Shown here piece by piece: positions 17,195 to 25,445 of a DNA stretch of 64,000 nt. Every line of letters begins with the position of its first letter. Position 1 is the stretch's first letter. The DNA lies in contig NZ_JAGYJN010000007.1 in assembly GCF_018402035.1 (NCBI RefSeq), positions 21,439 to 85,438 on the forward strand, read 5' to 3'. The DNA comes from Roseicyclus sp. Its GTDB lineage: Bacteria > Pseudomonadota > Alphaproteobacteria > Rhodobacterales > Rhodobacteraceae. Both the position numbers and the translations under genes were made by a program. The notes under the pieces were generated by a model. It saw only the letters and a list, made by a program, of their open reading frames with translations. It searched no databases and was not told where the DNA came from.

Positions 17195-17686
17195 TCAGAG
17201 GAAAAAGCCCTTGAGGGTCTGGTCGATGATGTTCGTCGGGAAACGAACCTTCACCAGAACGATGAAGACAAGAAAGGCGACGATGGTCATGCCAAGAGCG
17301 GTAAAAGCGGCAGCCTTGATCCGCTCTACTCCGCCGATGACGATCACGGCAGAAAACACAAAGGCGAAAATCGTGACGACAAAGCCCAAGACCGGCATCA
17401 ACACGATAAAACCAACGGTGAGTGCCAGCACGCTCCAACGGCGTGCCTCCGACACCGGGTCGCTGAAAAACCCCTCGATCCCCCAGGATTTCTGACCCGA
17501 CCAGATTTCCCGACCGAACCGGATGAACAGAATGAAGCTTAGGATCGCAATCGCGGCAGCGACGTAGATGCCGACGACCTTGGCCTGAAACGGCAATTCC
17601 CACACCGTCGACAGATAATAGATGCCGAATGCGATCGACCCGACCGGGATGATCAACTCTGGCAAGAGACCCGGACGCTTTTCCAT
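17195..17686 (-). CDS. tctB: Tripartite tricarboxylate transporter small permease TctB
   Basis: A 163-aa membrane protein with four hydrophobic segments (SIAFGIYYLSTVWELPF, VVGIYVAAAIAILSFILFI, WSVLALTVGFIVLMPVLGFVVTIFAFVFSAVIVIGG, and AAAFTALGMTIVAFLVFIVLVKVRFP). This is the usual TctB arrangement. It is placed 4 bp after the FAH-family gene and 1 bp before tctA, so it is cotranscribed with both. Confidence 0.9.
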   Translation of the reverse strand: MEKRPGLLPELIIPVGSIAFGIYYLSTVWELPFQAKVVGIYVAAAIAILSFILFIRFGREIWSGQKSWGIEGFFSDPVSEARRWSVLALTVGFIVLMPVLGFVVTIFAFVFSAVIVIGGVERIKAAAFTALGMTIVAFLVFIVLVKVRFPTNIIDQTLKGFFL

Positions 17687-17690
17687 CTGT

Positions 17691-18515
17691 TTACCTTATC
17701 CTTGCTACTGCGCGGCCGACCCGTTCGACCTCGACCACGATCTCGTCGCCCGGCTTCATCCAGACCGGCGGCGTGCGGGCATAGCCCACCCCCGAGGGTG
17801 TGCCTGTTGCAATTACATCGCCTGCGCGCAGCGTCATGAATTCGCTGATCAACGCGATCGCTCTAGCGACGGGGAAAATCATGATGTCGGTATTTGCATC
17901 CTGCATCACTTCACCATTCAGGATCGCGCGCACGCCAAGTCCGGTCGCACCGGGCGCAAGCTCATCGGCAGTCACAATCTGTTCTCCGAAGATTCCGGTG
18001 CCGTCAAAATTCTTGCCCGGCGTCCACTGACCGCCCTTTTGCTGAAAATCACGGACAGAAATGTCATTGAAAACGCCATAACCAAACACGTGATCCAAAG
18101 CGTCGGCCTCGGCGATCTTTCGGCCGCCCCGGCCGATCACCACCAAAAGCTCGGCCTCATAATCCAGCTTGTCGCTGATCCCCAACGTGTCGACTTCAGA
18201 GCCGCTCGGCGCCAGCGAGGTGTCGATGCGAAAGAAAAACGCAGGATAGCTCGGCGGCTCCCGCCCACCCTCGCGGGCATGTTCGGCATAGTTCAAGCCG
18301 ATACATATGACGCGGGCATCAGCCACGATTGGAAGCGCGGGCTCAATCGCTCCCGCGACAATGGCACCGCCAGTGATCCGGCCAGTAGCCACATCTTCGG
18401 CAAACTGTGCAAAATCGCTGCTATTTGCTGGAAACGGCCCGACATCGCGCACCCCATCCTGATCGCGCAGCGCCAGGCGGGTGCCATTATTCTGTCGATA
18501 CGCAACCAGTCTCAT
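17691..18515 (-). CDS. FAH-family hydrolase at the head of the transporter operon
   Basis: A 274-aa two-domain FAH-family enzyme with N-terminal MRLVAYRQNN, the motif ICIGLNYAEHAREGG, metal ligands in DYEAELLVVIGRGG, GYGVFNDISVRDFQQK, TPGKNFDGTG and TGTPSGVGYARTP. Such proteins cleave acylpyruvates or 2,4-diketo-3-deoxy sugar acids. The start was chosen at ATG 18515 with CGGGGA upstream; the longer frame has no support. It is the first gene of the nine-gene operon, so its promoter lies in the AT-rich spacer 18516-18702. Confidence 0.9.
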   Translation of the reverse strand: MRLVAYRQNNGTRLALRDQDGVRDVGPFPANSSDFAQFAEDVATGRITGGAIVAGAIEPALPIVADARVICIGLNYAEHAREGGREPPSYPAFFFRIDTSLAPSGSEVDTLGISDKLDYEAELLVVIGRGGRKIAEADALDHVFGYGVFNDISVRDFQQKGGQWTPGKNFDGTGIFGEQIVTADELAPGATGLGVRAILNGEVMQDANTDIMIFPVARAIALISEFMTLRAGDVIATGTPSGVGYARTPPVWMKPGDEIVVEVERVGRAVARIR

Positions 18516-18702
18516 TATTTTCCCCGATAATTTTGATTCTAAGGTCAAATAGTCGACAAAAATACGAAATGGTCAAATTATTTCGATAAATTGAGTGATT
18601 TTATTTATTTATCGTCATGTTCTGGATGCGCAAAGAAGCAGGCCCCACGCGACGCAGTGCCTGATTCAATCTCATTACCGGAGCGCGGCTGCGCCCGAGC
18701 GC
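18516..18702 (-). promoter_or_regulatory. AT-rich spacer, probable promoter of the nine-gene operon
   Basis: The DNA between the two FAH-family genes is markedly AT-rich (notably 18540-18610) compared with the coding DNA on each side. It contains AAATTATTTCGATAAATT (about 18577-18594), whose GATAAA half resembles the perfect palindrome at 19588-19603. I infer a promoter and an operator here for minus-strand transcription; no clear -10/-35 pair can be fixed. Confidence 0.4.
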
Positions 18703-19572
18703 TTAGCCGATCGTGTTTTCCAACACCCCCAGCCCAGTGATTCTGACACGCATCTGATCGCCCTTCTCAAGATAGCGCGGCGGCTTGAAGCCAATACCAA
18801 CCCCAACAGGCGTGCCCGTCGCAATGATATCACCGGGTAACAGCGTCATGGTGCGTGACATGGTTTCGATCAGCGTGGGTATATCAAAGATCAGATCCGA
18901 CAGGCGTGCGCGTTGGCGTTCTTCGCCGTTTATCTCGGTCACCAACTCAAGCGCAGTGACATCAGAGACCTCATCAGCGGTCAGGATCCACGGGCCCATC
19001 GGGCAAAAGCTGTCGATCCCTTTACCTATGACCCATTGGTTATGCTGTTTTTGCAGCTCACGCGACGTCACATCATTGATGATCACATAGCCAAAGACGT
19101 GGTCCATCGCATCGGCTTTGCTGACGCCGAAACAGCGGGTGCCGATGATCACACCCAGTTCACCCTCATAATCGACCGATGCGGTGGGATCGAGAGAGCC
19201 ACGCACCACATCTCCCGGCCCGCAAACGCTGGTCGTGGCCTTGGTGAAGACAACTGGATGCGACGGCACCTCTTCTTTGGCCGAAGAATCGAAGCCGCTG
19301 GAATAAAACTCAGCGGCATGGGCGTAGTAATTCTTGCCAATACAGAACACATCTCTCCGCGGTTCGGGGATCGGTGCCAACAAGCGCACATCCGCCAACG
19401 GCAGGCGACGACCGCCCTTGGAAACCCAGTCCGCGCGCGCATCCGCGCCGCCCTCGATCAACCCCAGAACGGCACCAAGCGCGCCCGCCCCTTCGGCGCA
19501 GATCACTGCCTCTTGCCCATCAATGAACCCTGCGGCGGGGCCCGTGGCAGTTTCAAAGCTGATGATTCTCAT
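18703..19572 (-). CDS. FAH-family hydrolase, ureidoglycolate lyase/diketo-acid hydrolase type
   Basis: A 289-aa member of the FAH family with FCIGKNYYAHAAEFY, the motif HPVVFTKATTSVCGPGD, metal ligands in DYEGELGVIIG, GYVIINDVTSRELQ, KGIDSFCPMGPWI and TGTPVGVGIGF. The KxxDSFCPMGPW segment is typical of the subgroup acting on 2,4-diketo-3-deoxy acids or similar substrates. I prefer ATG 19572 because AAGGA is correctly spaced from it, while ATG 19581 abuts the SD. It diverges from the GntR gene at 19667 over a 94-bp spacer that contains a perfect 16-bp palindrome. Confidence 0.88.
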   Translation of the reverse strand: MRIISFETATGPAAGFIDGQEAVICAEGAGALGAVLGLIEGGADARADWVSKGGRRLPLADVRLLAPIPEPRRDVFCIGKNYYAHAAEFYSSGFDSSAKEEVPSHPVVFTKATTSVCGPGDVVRGSLDPTASVDYEGELGVIIGTRCFGVSKADAMDHVFGYVIINDVTSRELQKQHNQWVIGKGIDSFCPMGPWILTADEVSDVTALELVTEINGEERQRARLSDLIFDIPTLIETMSRTMTLLPGDIIATGTPVGVGIGFKPPRYLEKGDQMRVRITGLGVLENTIG

Positions 19573-19587
19573 AATCGACATTTCCTT

Positions 19588-19603
19588 ACTTTATCGATAA
19601 AGT
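19588..19603. promoter_or_regulatory. Perfect 16-bp palindrome, likely GntR operator
   Basis: ACTTTATCGATAAAGT lies between the divergent FAH-family gene and GntR gene, 16 bp from the former. Its length and symmetry fit an operator for a dimeric FCD-type GntR protein. A related half-site occurs in the spacer before the nine-gene operon. Confidence 0.6.
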
Positions 19604-19666
19604 AGAAAAACAAATAAATAATGGACTGTCAAACCCGAACCAGAGACCGGCCAAGAGGAGAGCAAG

Positions 19667-20413
19667 GTGATCAAGGCCCAGTTTGACCCCATCACTGCCG
19701 AGACCTTGGCGCAAACCGCCTATCTCCGGCTCCGGCGCGATATCATCACCGGCGCACGCCCACCGGGTGAACGTTTGCGGATTGCCAAGCTCAAGACGAT
19801 CTATGCCATCGGTCCCACCCCCTTACGCGAAGCGTTACAAAAGCTGGCGCAAGACGGGCTGGTGGTGGCCCATGACAATCGCGGCTTCGCGGTGGCCGAT
19901 CTGGACCCGGTGGAGTTTGCCGATCTCAACACTGCGCGAACGGCAATTGAAACCGAAGCGATCCGCCTTTCGCTGGCCTACGGCGATGATGGCTGGGAGG
20001 CGCGCGTGGTCGCGGCCAGCTATATCATGCAAAAAGAGGACGCTGTCTTGGCGCGCGCGGCGGGAACGGTTGCCGACACATGGGAAAGGGCGAACGCCGA
20101 TTTCCATACCGCAATCGTGTCGGCTTGCGGCTCCACATGGATGTTACGGCTCCGGGCGCAGTTGCATGATCTGTGCGAACGCTATCGCCGCGCCTCGGTC
20201 TATCAAGGGTTAGGCAGTCGCGATCTGGGTGCCGAGCACGCCGCCATCGCGGCGGCAGCACTGGCCCGCGACACAGAACAGGCCACGGCCTTGACCGTAC
20301 AGCATTTCGCTCGGACCGAAACCGCGCTGGCTGCGCGGGGCCACCAAATCCCTCAATCCGCCGAACAGGACAAACAAGATGCCCAAGATCACTCTCGCCA
20401 CCTGGGATCATGA
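19667..20413 (+). CDS. GntR family regulator, FCD subfamily
   Basis: A 248-aa regulator starting with GTG, preceded by AGAGGAG. The winged helix spans about residues 18-80 (AYLRLRRDIITGARPPGERLRIAKLKTIYAIGPTPLREALQKLAQDGLVV) and the FCD domain has FHTAIVSACGSTWMLRLRAQLHDLCERY. It is more distant from the other two regulators in the island. It probably controls the divergent FAH-family gene and the downstream decarboxylase-like gene, whose start it overlaps by 35 bases. Confidence 0.88.
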   Translation: MIKAQFDPITAETLAQTAYLRLRRDIITGARPPGERLRIAKLKTIYAIGPTPLREALQKLAQDGLVVAHDNRGFAVADLDPVEFADLNTARTAIETEAIRLSLAYGDDGWEARVVAASYIMQKEDAVLARAAGTVADTWERANADFHTAIVSACGSTWMLRLRAQLHDLCERYRRASVYQGLGSRDLGAEHAAIAAAALARDTEQATALTVQHFARTETALAARGHQIPQSAEQDKQDAQDHSRHLGS

Positions 20414-21365
20414 CCGCGTCATGCCGATCCATGACGGGACGCTGCGTTTGCCGGGCTATGAAATCGACCCGGTGATCCTACCCACCACCAAGCTATTTCC
20501 TATCGCCGCCCAAGAAGCGCGGTTCGACGTGACCGAGATGTCGCTGTCGACCTATATCCTACAGCTGTCCCAGGGAACCACGCCCTATACCGCTCTGCCC
20601 GTCTTTCTATCGCGCGCATTTCGGCATAACGGATTTTTCGCGCGCAGCGGATCCGGTATTCACAGCCCTGCGGATCTGAATGGCCGCGTGGTCGGCGTGC
20701 CGGAATACCAGATGACCGCGGGACTTTGGATGCGGGGCATCTTGCAAGATGAATACGGTGTCGATCTGGCCAGCATCCGGTGGCGGACCGGCGCTCTAGA
20801 CGAAGGGGTGCGCCACGAGCGGCTGGCGCTTTCCCTGCCTGAAGGAATGGAAGTGCTCCCCATCGCCGAGGGGGAAACCTTGCAGGATTTGCTGCTCGAT
20901 GGGCGGATCGACGCGGTTCTGGCCCCCAAGCCGCCCATGGCCTTTCTGAAGGGCGATCCCCGCATCCGGCGTCTGATACCCGACCCCGAAACGGCCGAGG
21001 CTGATTATTTCCGCCGCACTGGATTTTTCCCAATCATGCATATTGTGGCAGTGCGCGCGAGCCTATTGAAAGACGACCCTGGGCTGGCGATGTCACTGTT
21101 TGAAATATTCTGCGAAGCCAAACGCATTGCCATGGAGCGGCTAGAAAATATCTGGCTTGGGTCGGCCAACCGGCTGACTTTGCCGTGGCTTGGCGCCGGG
21201 CTCGAGCGCACTCGGCTTGTGATGGGTGCCGATTACTGGCGCTACGGCTATCAAACTAACCACAACGAGCTAGAAACCATCTGCCGCTACTCCACCGAGC
21301 AACATCTTGCTGCGCGTCCTGTCTGCGCGCAGGAATTGTTTCACCCCACGGTGCTGTGGACCTGA
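20379..21365 (+). CDS. 4,5-dihydroxyphthalate decarboxylase-like / NMT1-type protein
   Basis: A 328-aa protein with the fold of periplasmic-binding NMT1/THI5 proteins but without signal peptide. The sequence has the family-typical start ITLATWDHDRVMPIHDG, a central AFRHNGFFARSGSGIHSPADLNGRVVGVPEYQMTAGLWMRGIL, and LAPKPPMAF. Some relatives are annotated 4,5-dihydroxyphthalate decarboxylase, which removes CO2 to give protocatechuate; others are of unknown role. With FAH-family hydrolases nearby, an aromatic-acid or keto-acid decarboxylation step is plausible but unproven. Its ATG lies inside the GntR gene end with AGGA upstream, so expression is coupled. Confidence 0.75.
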   Translation: MPKITLATWDHDRVMPIHDGTLRLPGYEIDPVILPTTKLFPIAAQEARFDVTEMSLSTYILQLSQGTTPYTALPVFLSRAFRHNGFFARSGSGIHSPADLNGRVVGVPEYQMTAGLWMRGILQDEYGVDLASIRWRTGALDEGVRHERLALSLPEGMEVLPIAEGETLQDLLLDGRIDAVLAPKPPMAFLKGDPRIRRLIPDPETAEADYFRRTGFFPIMHIVAVRASLLKDDPGLAMSLFEIFCEAKRIAMERLENIWLGSANRLTLPWLGAGLERTRLVMGADYWRYGYQTNHNELETICRYSTEQHLAARPVCAQELFHPTVLWT

Positions 21366-22140
21366 CAGGATCATACCTTTCAGCCTGTCCGCCGTCGGCC
21401 AATTTGGCACGAGCGACGTGATCTTGGCGTAGGGGGCGTTTGCTCGTTTAGCGCGTGTTGCGTTTGATCAGTTAGCTATATTGCGTGCAACAGGTGAGGC
21501 ATCCATGTTGGTGTATCGGGAACGGCAATCCCTAAGCCCGTCGTGAGCCGTGGCGGCAGTGAAAAAACGACACCTGCTGCCCGCATTTCGAAGGTGTTAC
21601 AGACGAGCGTCACGCCTGAGGTGTCCTCGCTTACCCTGCGCACTGGGTGATCTAAGTGCAGACTATCTCCCAACATTTCGGCTCAAGCATAGGTCACGCG
21701 CGCCATCCCACCTTTGATGCGCAACGCACCTCCCATGGTGGCAAAGTCGAGGTCACGACGAACTGTGCCATCTGTATCTACGAAGACAAGACGCCCAGAC
21801 GCGTATTGCGGAATGCTGCGCAGACCGAGATGCTTAGCAAGTGCCAGCATGCGGTGGTTGTGCGGCCATATTGGCTTGCGCGCGCTGTGTCGTACTTTGC
21901 CCCAAGCGATGTCTTTCTGATCATCGCCGTTTTTTGAGGCTTGGTTGGTTGGTTTGCGATTGGACGTTTCCTTGAGCCTCCTTGCACCGCGAAAACTGCG
22001 GCGAGAGCAACTCAGACCGAAGTCGAAGGCGTTCGAACTGCACCCGCCGCTTGACGCGCATGTCTCGCTGGCCGCGACGACACCTTAGGCGTGTAATGAC
22101 CCAGTGAAAATCTGCTCATGCTATAGAGAGGAAAATAGCG
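21366..22140. other. Debris between the catabolic cargo and the IS cluster
   Basis: The only recognisable content is the amine oxidase pseudogene at 21476-21875. From 21880 to 22140 I see no credible gene; short frames there lack start signals and motifs. Confidence 0.55.
21476..21875 (-). pseudogene. Fragment of a flavin amine oxidase gene
   Basis: Read on the minus strand, one frame gives RMLALAKHLGLRSIPQY..., then GTVRRDLDFATMGGALRIKGG, a TGA stop at about residue 61, then LGDSLHLDHPVRR...GVVFSLPPRLTTGL in the same frame. This order (ALAxxLGL...xxGGALRIxGG...ALxxRLGDxLRLxxPV) matches the middle of flavin monoamine oxidases. Both ends are lost, including the FAD-binding GxGxxG N-terminus. 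It is a dead remnant of a second catabolic function. Confidence 0.6.
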
Positions 22141-22461
22141 ATGAGTATGACGATGGACGACAGCATCAAGCGGTGGACAGCGAAGCGGAAGACGGCGCTG
22201 GTCATCGAGATCATCCAAGGCAAGACGACGGTGGCGGAAGCCAGTCGTTCCTTCGATCTGTCACCCTCTGAGATTGAGGGCTGGATCGAGGATGCCAAGC
22301 GCGGGATGGAGAACTCCTTGCGCGCCAACCCGCTCGATATCCGGGAACAGTACGAGAAGCAGCTCAAGGATCTGCAAGAGGCCTATGGCGAGGCGATGCT
22401 GGAGCTTCGTGCGCGAAAAAATGTATGGTCCGCCCCGCTATTGCAAGGTTTTCGTGGGTGA
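22141..22461 (+). pseudogene. IS3-family transposase OrfA, truncated by IS110 insertion
   Basis: The first ~92 residues are a normal IS3-type OrfA: a helix-turn-helix (KRWTAKRKTALVIEIIQGKTTVAEASRSFDLSPSEIEGWI) followed by a coiled region ending in AMLELRARK. After that the frame enters the IS110 end (NVWSAPLLQGF), so the natural C-terminus is lost. Its partner OrfB relic lies on the far side of the IS110 element. Confidence 0.8.
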
Positions 22462-23777
22462 CGCACCGGCTTGCGTAAATGTATCCGGCCTCTGATCAGT
22501 CAGCCGCTTTTGGCGACAAGGCCTTGATGAGATCCGCCCCTCGGGTTCCAGATTAGTGGAACGGGATCATGTCCCGCTTTTTTGCGCGTGGCTTACCCGT
22601 GGTCGATCAACCGTTTGGTCATCACGTCCCCTGCAATGGGTTTTGCGGTGAAGGTTCAGCTCACACAGCTGCCCCTTTTGACCGCAGATAGACGGTGCCG
22701 GGTTGTGTGAGGATTGCCCAAACAATCCTCGTCAGTTTGTTGGCCAAAGCAACAACGGCTTTGTTGCGGTGTGTTCGGGCTTCCAAAGCATTTAACCAGC
22801 GCCCCAAGGCATGGCTTTCCCGGTTTAGATGCAAAAAACAGGATCGCGCCCCGTGGATGATCAGACGGCGCACGTATCCATTTCCGCGTTTACTGATCCC
22901 AAGAAGGATTTGCTTTCCCCCGGTCGAATGTTCTGCTGGCACCAGCCCTAGCCATGCCGCCATGTCTCTGGCTTTGCGGAATTGCTTCCCGTCACCAGCC
23001 GCCGCCACAAGTGCTGTTGCGCCCAAGGGGCCAATGCCCGGTACAGTCAACAACCTGCAGATCGTCTCATCCTCTTTGGCTATTGCCTCGATCTTTGTAC
23101 TCAAGGCTTTAACCCTCTTCTCGATGTAGGTGAGGTCGTCTAACAGATCGCTCAGCAGCCCCCGCATATTTTGGGTCAGATCGTTTTCCTGATTGTCGAG
23201 ATGCCGCCGAATGTCGGCATGAAAGCCACCGGCTCCTATCCGCATTGCCAGCCCGTATTCGATGCAAAAGGCCCGCGCCTGATTCATCAATCCGGTTCGC
23301 TGTCCGACAAGCCGGTCTCGGATCCGGTGAAGCGCTTGCAGATCAACCTGCTCTGGCGTGCGTACTTCGACAAACCTCATAGTCGGCCTGGTGACGGCTT
23401 CAGCAATGGCCGCCGCATCAACCGTGTCGGTCTTGTTTGACTTGACATAAGGCTTGACAAATCTTGCCGGGATGATCCGGGCATCATGCCCCATATCAAT
23501 CAGCCTTCGTGCCAACCATTGTGAACCCGGACAGGCTTCCATGCCAATCAAGGTTCTAGGCGCCAAGTCGAAGAACGATTGGAGCGTCTCACGCGCGAAC
23601 TTTGTACGCTGGATGACTGCGCCCTCGCGATCGACGGCGACAACGTGAAACACCTTTTTGCCGATGTCGATACCATAGGCAAAGGTTTCTGGTAGGGGTT
23701 TGGTTCGCATCCTTTGTCTCCTTTTGTTTGGCGATGCAGCAAGAGCATACGTTAGGGTGCGGGGCGGACCATCCCAT
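22420..23777 (-). mobile_element. IS110/IS1111-type insertion sequence
   Basis: The element is bounded by a 14-bp inverted repeat, ATGGTCCGCCCCGC at 22425-22438 and its complement at 23759-23772. Subterminal repeats like this are typical of the IS1111 subgroup. It encodes one intact transposase. The limits are approximate because IS110 members make no clear target duplication. It is inserted between OrfA and OrfB of an older IS3 element. The 22462-22660 part is its 3' noncoding end and carries no gene. Confidence 0.8.
22661..23710 (-). CDS. IS110-family transposase (DEDD type)
   Basis: A 349-aa transposase with the N-terminal RuvC-like DEDD domain (YGIDIGKKVFHVVAVD, then GMEACPGSQWLARRL, then KSNKTDTVDAAAIAEAV with the D-x-x-D pair) and a C-terminal Transposase_20 domain (LLTVPGIGPLGATALVAA, AWLGLVPAEHSTGGKQILLGISKRGNGYVRRLIIHGA). 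All key acidic residues and the Ser-containing C-terminal part appear intact, so the gene is probably active. It is the only intact transposase in the window. Confidence 0.93.
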   Translation of the reverse strand: MRTKPLPETFAYGIDIGKKVFHVVAVDREGAVIQRTKFARETLQSFFDLAPRTLIGMEACPGSQWLARRLIDMGHDARIIPARFVKPYVKSNKTDTVDAAAIAEAVTRPTMRFVEVRTPEQVDLQALHRIRDRLVGQRTGLMNQARAFCIEYGLAMRIGAGGFHADIRRHLDNQENDLTQNMRGLLSDLLDDLTYIEKRVKALSTKIEAIAKEDETICRLLTVPGIGPLGATALVAAAGDGKQFRKARDMAAWLGLVPAEHSTGGKQILLGISKRGNGYVRRLIIHGARSCFLHLNRESHALGRWLNALEARTHRNKAVVALANKLTRIVWAILTQPGTVYLRSKGAAV

Positions 23778-23869
23778 TAGTTTCAGGCCCTCATGGTGAG
23801 GCCATGAGCCGCCACCGGTCCGAGGCCATGGCCGAACGGAGGACGGGAATTGATCCGGACGCTTCATGA

Positions 23870-24660
23870 GGGCCTGCTGGCGGAGGGGGGATCTCAGTGC
23901 CGCTGGCCGCTGTGCGCTTGTCTGCGTGCCGCGGCGGACGATTTACTACATAAGCCAACGAAGGTCGCGCCGAAGGTCGATCCCTGGCTTTGCCGACCCG
24001 ACTGCCGATGATCGAGGCAGAGCCGTCCTTTGGGTATAGGACGGTGGCGTGGCTCGGCCTAATAAAAACACGGTTCAGAGGATCTTCCATCAAGGGCTGG
24101 CAGGTTCGCAAACGACCTATCGGTATGCGTCCTCGGATCGAGGCGCTGCCTTCCGTCGCCACGACCCCGGAACGAGCGCTGGTCGACTGATCTGTGCCGC
24201 GTTTTGCAGGGCGAGATGGCTTGACAACGCTTGCACTGGTGATCAACTGCCATACCCGCGAGCTTCTGGGCTGGCACTCCTCCTCCCGATCTGGAAAATA
24301 CGACAGTGCCGCCGGCACCTTTTGGAGCACGCCTGATTGCCCGATTTGGCACGCTCGGCAGGGTCCCGCAGGAGTTCCTTCTGAGGTCTGACAACGGCCT
24401 GGTCTTCACGAGTAGAAAATACACGGCCTTGGTGAAAAGCTACGGTCTGAGGCAAGAGTTCATCACGCCCCACTGCCCGCAGCAAAACGGCATGGTCGAG
24501 TGTGTGATCCGACCCCGAAAGAATGCGTCCATCGCCAGCGCTTCGACAGCATCCAGCACGCCAGACGTGCCATCGGTGACTGGATCAGTTTCTACAACCA
24601 CAAACGCCCTCACTATGCGATTGCCACGAAAATACCCGCTCAGGCATATGCATTAGCGTC
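23870..24660 (+). pseudogene. IS3-family transposase OrfB, multiply frameshifted
   Basis: OrfB motifs appear in order but in different frames: EAEPSFGYRTVAWLG and KGWQVRKRPIGMRPRIEALPSVAT, then GLTTLALVINCHTRELLGWHSS, then LIARFGTLGRVP and LRSDNGLVFTSR with the catalytic Asp region, then PQQNGMVE with the catalytic Glu. Stop codons and frameshifts separate them. It belongs with the OrfA fragment at 22141 as one IS3 element that was split by the IS110 insertion and then decayed. Confidence 0.8.
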
Positions 24661-24935
24661 CTGAAATGCGCAGATTCCGCTGAGCCATTACACCGCCGCC
24701 AGCCCTCAGCCGTTCGCCTGATCAAGTTCCAAGGACCAAGGACCTCGGACCACGGTCCTCGAACCTTGGCCCTGAGGCCATCGGATTATGGACCGAGGAT
24801 CTTGCGCCTTGGGGCCCAATCTGTCAAATTTGCGCCCCGCCCATTTGAGCGTTCAGGGAAGAGCATGTGGCGAACTACTATATGCAAGATGTATGCAGTT
24901 CTGGAATGATACGTTAGATCTACAATAAGCTTAAA
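24661..24935. other. Noncoding spacer with a nested hairpin
   Basis: No gene is supported. A double stem is present: CCAAGG (24729-24734) pairs with CCTTGG (24764-24769) and, inside it, AGGACC (24739-24744) pairs with GGTCCT (24754-24759). Further GGACC/GAGG units follow to about 24800. It could be the end of a lost element or a terminator-like structure for the downstream minus-strand unit. Confidence 0.45.
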
Positions 24936-25445
24936 CTAACGAATTTTCATTGATTGAACTGCGCCAGAAAAACGATCCTTGTAAATAAAAAATAGATCAT
25001 TGCCGGCTTCCTGTACGGCATAATCACTGTAACCATATGAGATGTCTATTCTTGATTTTTCACCATCGCTCATTACTACAATGATCCCAAATGGCTTTAC
25101 TGATGTTGGTGAGCTTATTACAATAAATACGATGGTTCCGTGGTTATTTGTCTCAAGAATAGCAGAGTAAAAATCTGCGGAATAATCAATGCTGGGGGAT
25201 TTTCCATAATTATAAGGCCCGTGCGACTCGGTAAGGTAAAAAATAAAGTCCTCTACTACTAGGTTTGCAACAGACTGTAGTGTTTCTTGATAGTATTCTT
25301 CGGGTAGGCCGCGTTCAAAGTTTATTGATGTGCAACGTTGTGCTCCCTCAGAAGCAGAGCAAAGTTCGTTTGTTACATCTGCTTGAGCGGTGTGGGTAAT
25401 GGCTAACCAGAAAAGCAGGATCCACCAAAACTTTGAGAGCTTCAT
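24936..25445 (-). CDS. Secreted or periplasmic protein of unknown family (island orphan, second gene of pair)
   Basis: A 169-aa protein starting MKLSKFWWILLFWLAITHTAQA, a clear signal peptide with an AQA cleavage site. The mature part has two close cysteines (ELCSASEGAQRC) that could form a disulfide, then alternating strand-like hydrophobic segments (AILETNNHGTIVFIVISSPTSVKPFGIIVVMSDGEKSRIDISYGYSDY). No known motif is recognised. The ATG overlaps the stop of the upstream gene (ATGA, 25442-25445), so the two are translationally coupled. Base composition is much AT-richer than the neighbours, a sign of recent transfer. Confidence 0.7.
   Translation of the reverse strand: MKLSKFWWILLFWLAITHTAQADVTNELCSASEGAQRCTSINFERGLPEEYYQETLQSVANLVVEDFIFYLTESHGPYNYGKSPSIDYSADFYSAILETNNHGTIVFIVISSPTSVKPFGIIVVMSDGEKSRIDISYGYSDYAVQEAGNDLFFIYKDRFSGAVQSMKIR

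Noticed and set aside
24049..24336. Plus-strand frames in the IS3 OrfB region as independent genes
   Set aside because: They are pieces of one frameshifted OrfB, judged by the order of the conserved motifs across the frames.
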